21,454 bases of DNA from a virus: positions 1 to 21,454 of the IMG/VR virus record IMGVR_UViG_3300018080_000657. One strand, written 5' to 3'. A program made the translations under genes and the position numbers. The notes beneath the pieces are model-generated. The model was not told the DNA's origin. It did not search any database and saw only the letters and a program-made list of their open reading frames with translations. Positions 20,470 to 21,454 of the stretch are shown piece by piece (the stretch's first letter is position 1; each line of letters opens with the position of its first letter).

Positions 20470-20615
20470 TGATCTTCTCCTTTTGGTTTTATAATTCCAT
20501 TATCTGAAATATATATTTTCTCAATATCTATTTCAATACTAGATTTTCCATTTATCGATTTTTTAAAAGAATTAATTGAAAAAGATTCATCTAAACGATT
20601 TCGTTTTTTTATCAC
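20448..20615 (-). CDS. 55-aa protein with GTG start
   Basis: GTG 20615 is preceded by AAAAAGGAG with a 7-nt spacer, as good a ribosome site as its neighbours have. The frame runs to TGA 20448 and overlaps the next gene by 22 nt. It fills an otherwise empty 170-nt gap. The product starts (M)IKKRNRLDESFSINSFKKSI and continues NGKSSIEIDIEKIYISDNGI, IKPKGEDQ, with a basic N-terminus and two likely strands. No family is recognised. Confidence 0.6.
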   Translation of the reverse strand: MIKKRNRLDESFSINSFKKSINGKSSIEIDIEKIYISDNGIIKPKGEDQCQKNMK

Positions 20616-20639
20616 TTAAGAACTCCTTTTTTTGAATTT

Positions 20640-21377
20640 TTAAGAATTTTTATAAATTGATTCCATTTCTTCTATCAATCGCTCAAGATACCATTTTGCC
20701 TTTTTTAAATCTTCAAGTCCGTTTTTATACTTATGTCTAGCAACATATTTAATTATATTACCTTCATGGTATCCAAGTTTCCAATCCTCTATAACATCAA
20801 TTACCTCAATTTTCCCAAAAGTATAATGAGATGGATGATTAACGTTGTCTGGATTATTAAACTCTTGTTTAATATCCCATTCAAATATTTTCGGTTTCTT
20901 CATATAAATTGAATCTTTAGGATGTACTCTTGCATATTCTTCTTCAATATCATCACCAGCGAATCTATCCTGTTTAGGTGCACAATTACATTTTTTTTCT
21001 TTATCTTCAATTTTAAATTCTCCACTCTCACTAATAGAATAAAGTGTAGTATCATAATCATGAAATTCATCATAAGCTTTATGATATTCCATTTCAGCAT
21101 TATCTTTTTCATGTTCCATTTTCTTTTTATCTTTATCACTTAATTTATTATACATTTCACAATAAAGAATAAATATACGCTCTTTTTCATCTAAATCATT
21201 TTTTAGTTTGTTTAAATAATCATCATTATTCATAACTTTTACCTCGTTATTATTTTTATTGCATTCATTATACAGATCAATATAATCCAAAATAGACATT
21301 TTATCTATCTTCTTTAAAAGTTTTTCCAACTCTTTAGTCCCATGGTCTTTTCTAGTAAAAAACTTAACTAATCCCAT
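20640..21377 (-). CDS. DUF3310 domain protein with long charged N-terminal extension
   Basis: 245 aa. The C-terminal 65 residues (from about 179: NVNHPSHYTFGKIEVIDVIE, LGYHEGNIIKYVARHKYKNG, EDLKKAKWYLERLIEE) are a complete DUF3310 domain, a widespread phage domain sometimes labelled nucleotide kinase without proof. Its conserved HPSHY and KYV.RH.yKnG.EDL.KA..Yl motifs are intact. The N-terminal 170 residues are highly charged and helical (KLKNDLDEKERIFILYCEMY), with a lone Cys pair (CNCAP). DUF3310 proteins usually consist of little more than the domain, so the extension is unusual. ATG 21377 overlaps the upstream 23-codon ORF by 10 nt; GAGG lies upstream. Its biochemical role is unknown. Confidence 0.8.
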   Translation of the reverse strand: MGLVKFFTRKDHGTKELEKLLKKIDKMSILDYIDLYNECNKNNNEVKVMNNDDYLNKLKNDLDEKERIFILYCEMYNKLSDKDKKKMEHEKDNAEMEYHKAYDEFHDYDTTLYSISESGEFKIEDKEKKCNCAPKQDRFAGDDIEEEYARVHPKDSIYMKKPKIFEWDIKQEFNNPDNVNHPSHYTFGKIEVIDVIEDWKLGYHEGNIIKYVARHKYKNGLEDLKKAKWYLERLIEEMESIYKNS

Positions 21378-21439
21378 AATTGTTGTACCTCAATAATGTC
21401 ATATTTTTCAATTTTGTAGGATGGTTGAACTACTTTCAT
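21368..21439 (-). CDS. 23-aa ORF, possible remnant of a thyX-like N-terminus
   Basis: ATG 21439, with GGAGAG upstream at the window edge, to TAG 21368. The product is MKVVQPSYKIEKYDIIEVQQ followed by LWD. MK.[IV].PS.EI is how many phage and bacterial flavin-dependent thymidylate synthases (ThyX) begin, but here the frame stops before any catalytic part. It overlaps the DUF3310 start, so it could now act as a leader that couples translation. Too short for a firm family call. Confidence 0.3.
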   Translation of the reverse strand: MKVVQPSYKIEKYDIIEVQQLWD

Positions 21440-21454
21440 TTCTTTTTACTCTCC

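Overview
The window is a piece of a tailed double-stranded DNA bacteriophage genome, probably a fairly large one. It is very AT-rich, densely packed, with start/stop overlaps and strong AAGGAG-type ribosome binding sites. Structural hallmarks are a portal protein, a MuF/SPP1-gp7-type minor head protein, a gp10-like head-tail protein and several fibre or beta-helix proteins. The host is probably Gram-negative: one phage gene encodes a lipoprotein with a lipobox and another a secreted beta-rich protein. Promoters of the TTGACA-N16/17-TATAAT type and strong Shine-Dalgarno sites argue for an ordinary sigma70-type host rather than a member of the Bacteroidetes. This host statement is inference.

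Layout, right to left along the minus strand. A long structural operon runs from about 21439 to 11556: a 23-codon ORF, a DUF3310 protein, three uncharacterised proteins, the portal (17758-19383), two small proteins, then five fibre or appendage genes and an 88-aa terminal protein, ending in a hairpin at 11551-11592. A second minus operon (10026-6702) holds the minor head protein, a GIY-YIG homing endonuclease wedged in with overlaps on both sides, a gp10-like protein and a small gene with two competing frames. It ends at a perfect 32-bp palindrome. A third (6578-4459) encodes a metallopeptidase plus HAD nucleotidase protein, an inorganic-pyrophosphatase (InPase) domain readable only in the -1 frame, and a 31-aa membrane peptide. 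A fourth (3789 to beyond the left edge) encodes a 1126-aa polyvalent protein with a zinc-peptidase domain and then a second DUF5661-type protein.

Two plus-strand cassettes interrupt this layout: a small membrane protein plus an ASCH protein (3927-4458), and six small genes (10136-11547) that include the secreted protein and the lipoprotein. Both look like accessory (moron-type) cargo. Each begins at a compact divergent promoter with the two -35 boxes back to back across an A-tract. A third copy of the same element sits at 6636-6661 without plus-strand cargo.

The most notable points are: (1) an A_AAA_AAT heptamer that would join the peptidase-nucleotidase protein to the InPase domain by -1 frameshifting; (2) the three-copy divergent promoter element of fixed geometry; (3) an mRNA hairpin that would occlude the portal start codon; and (4) a cluster of polyvalent, probably virion-packaged proteins beside the MuF gene. 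No tRNA, rRNA or CRISPR array was recognised, and no stretch over 300 bases lacks a gene.
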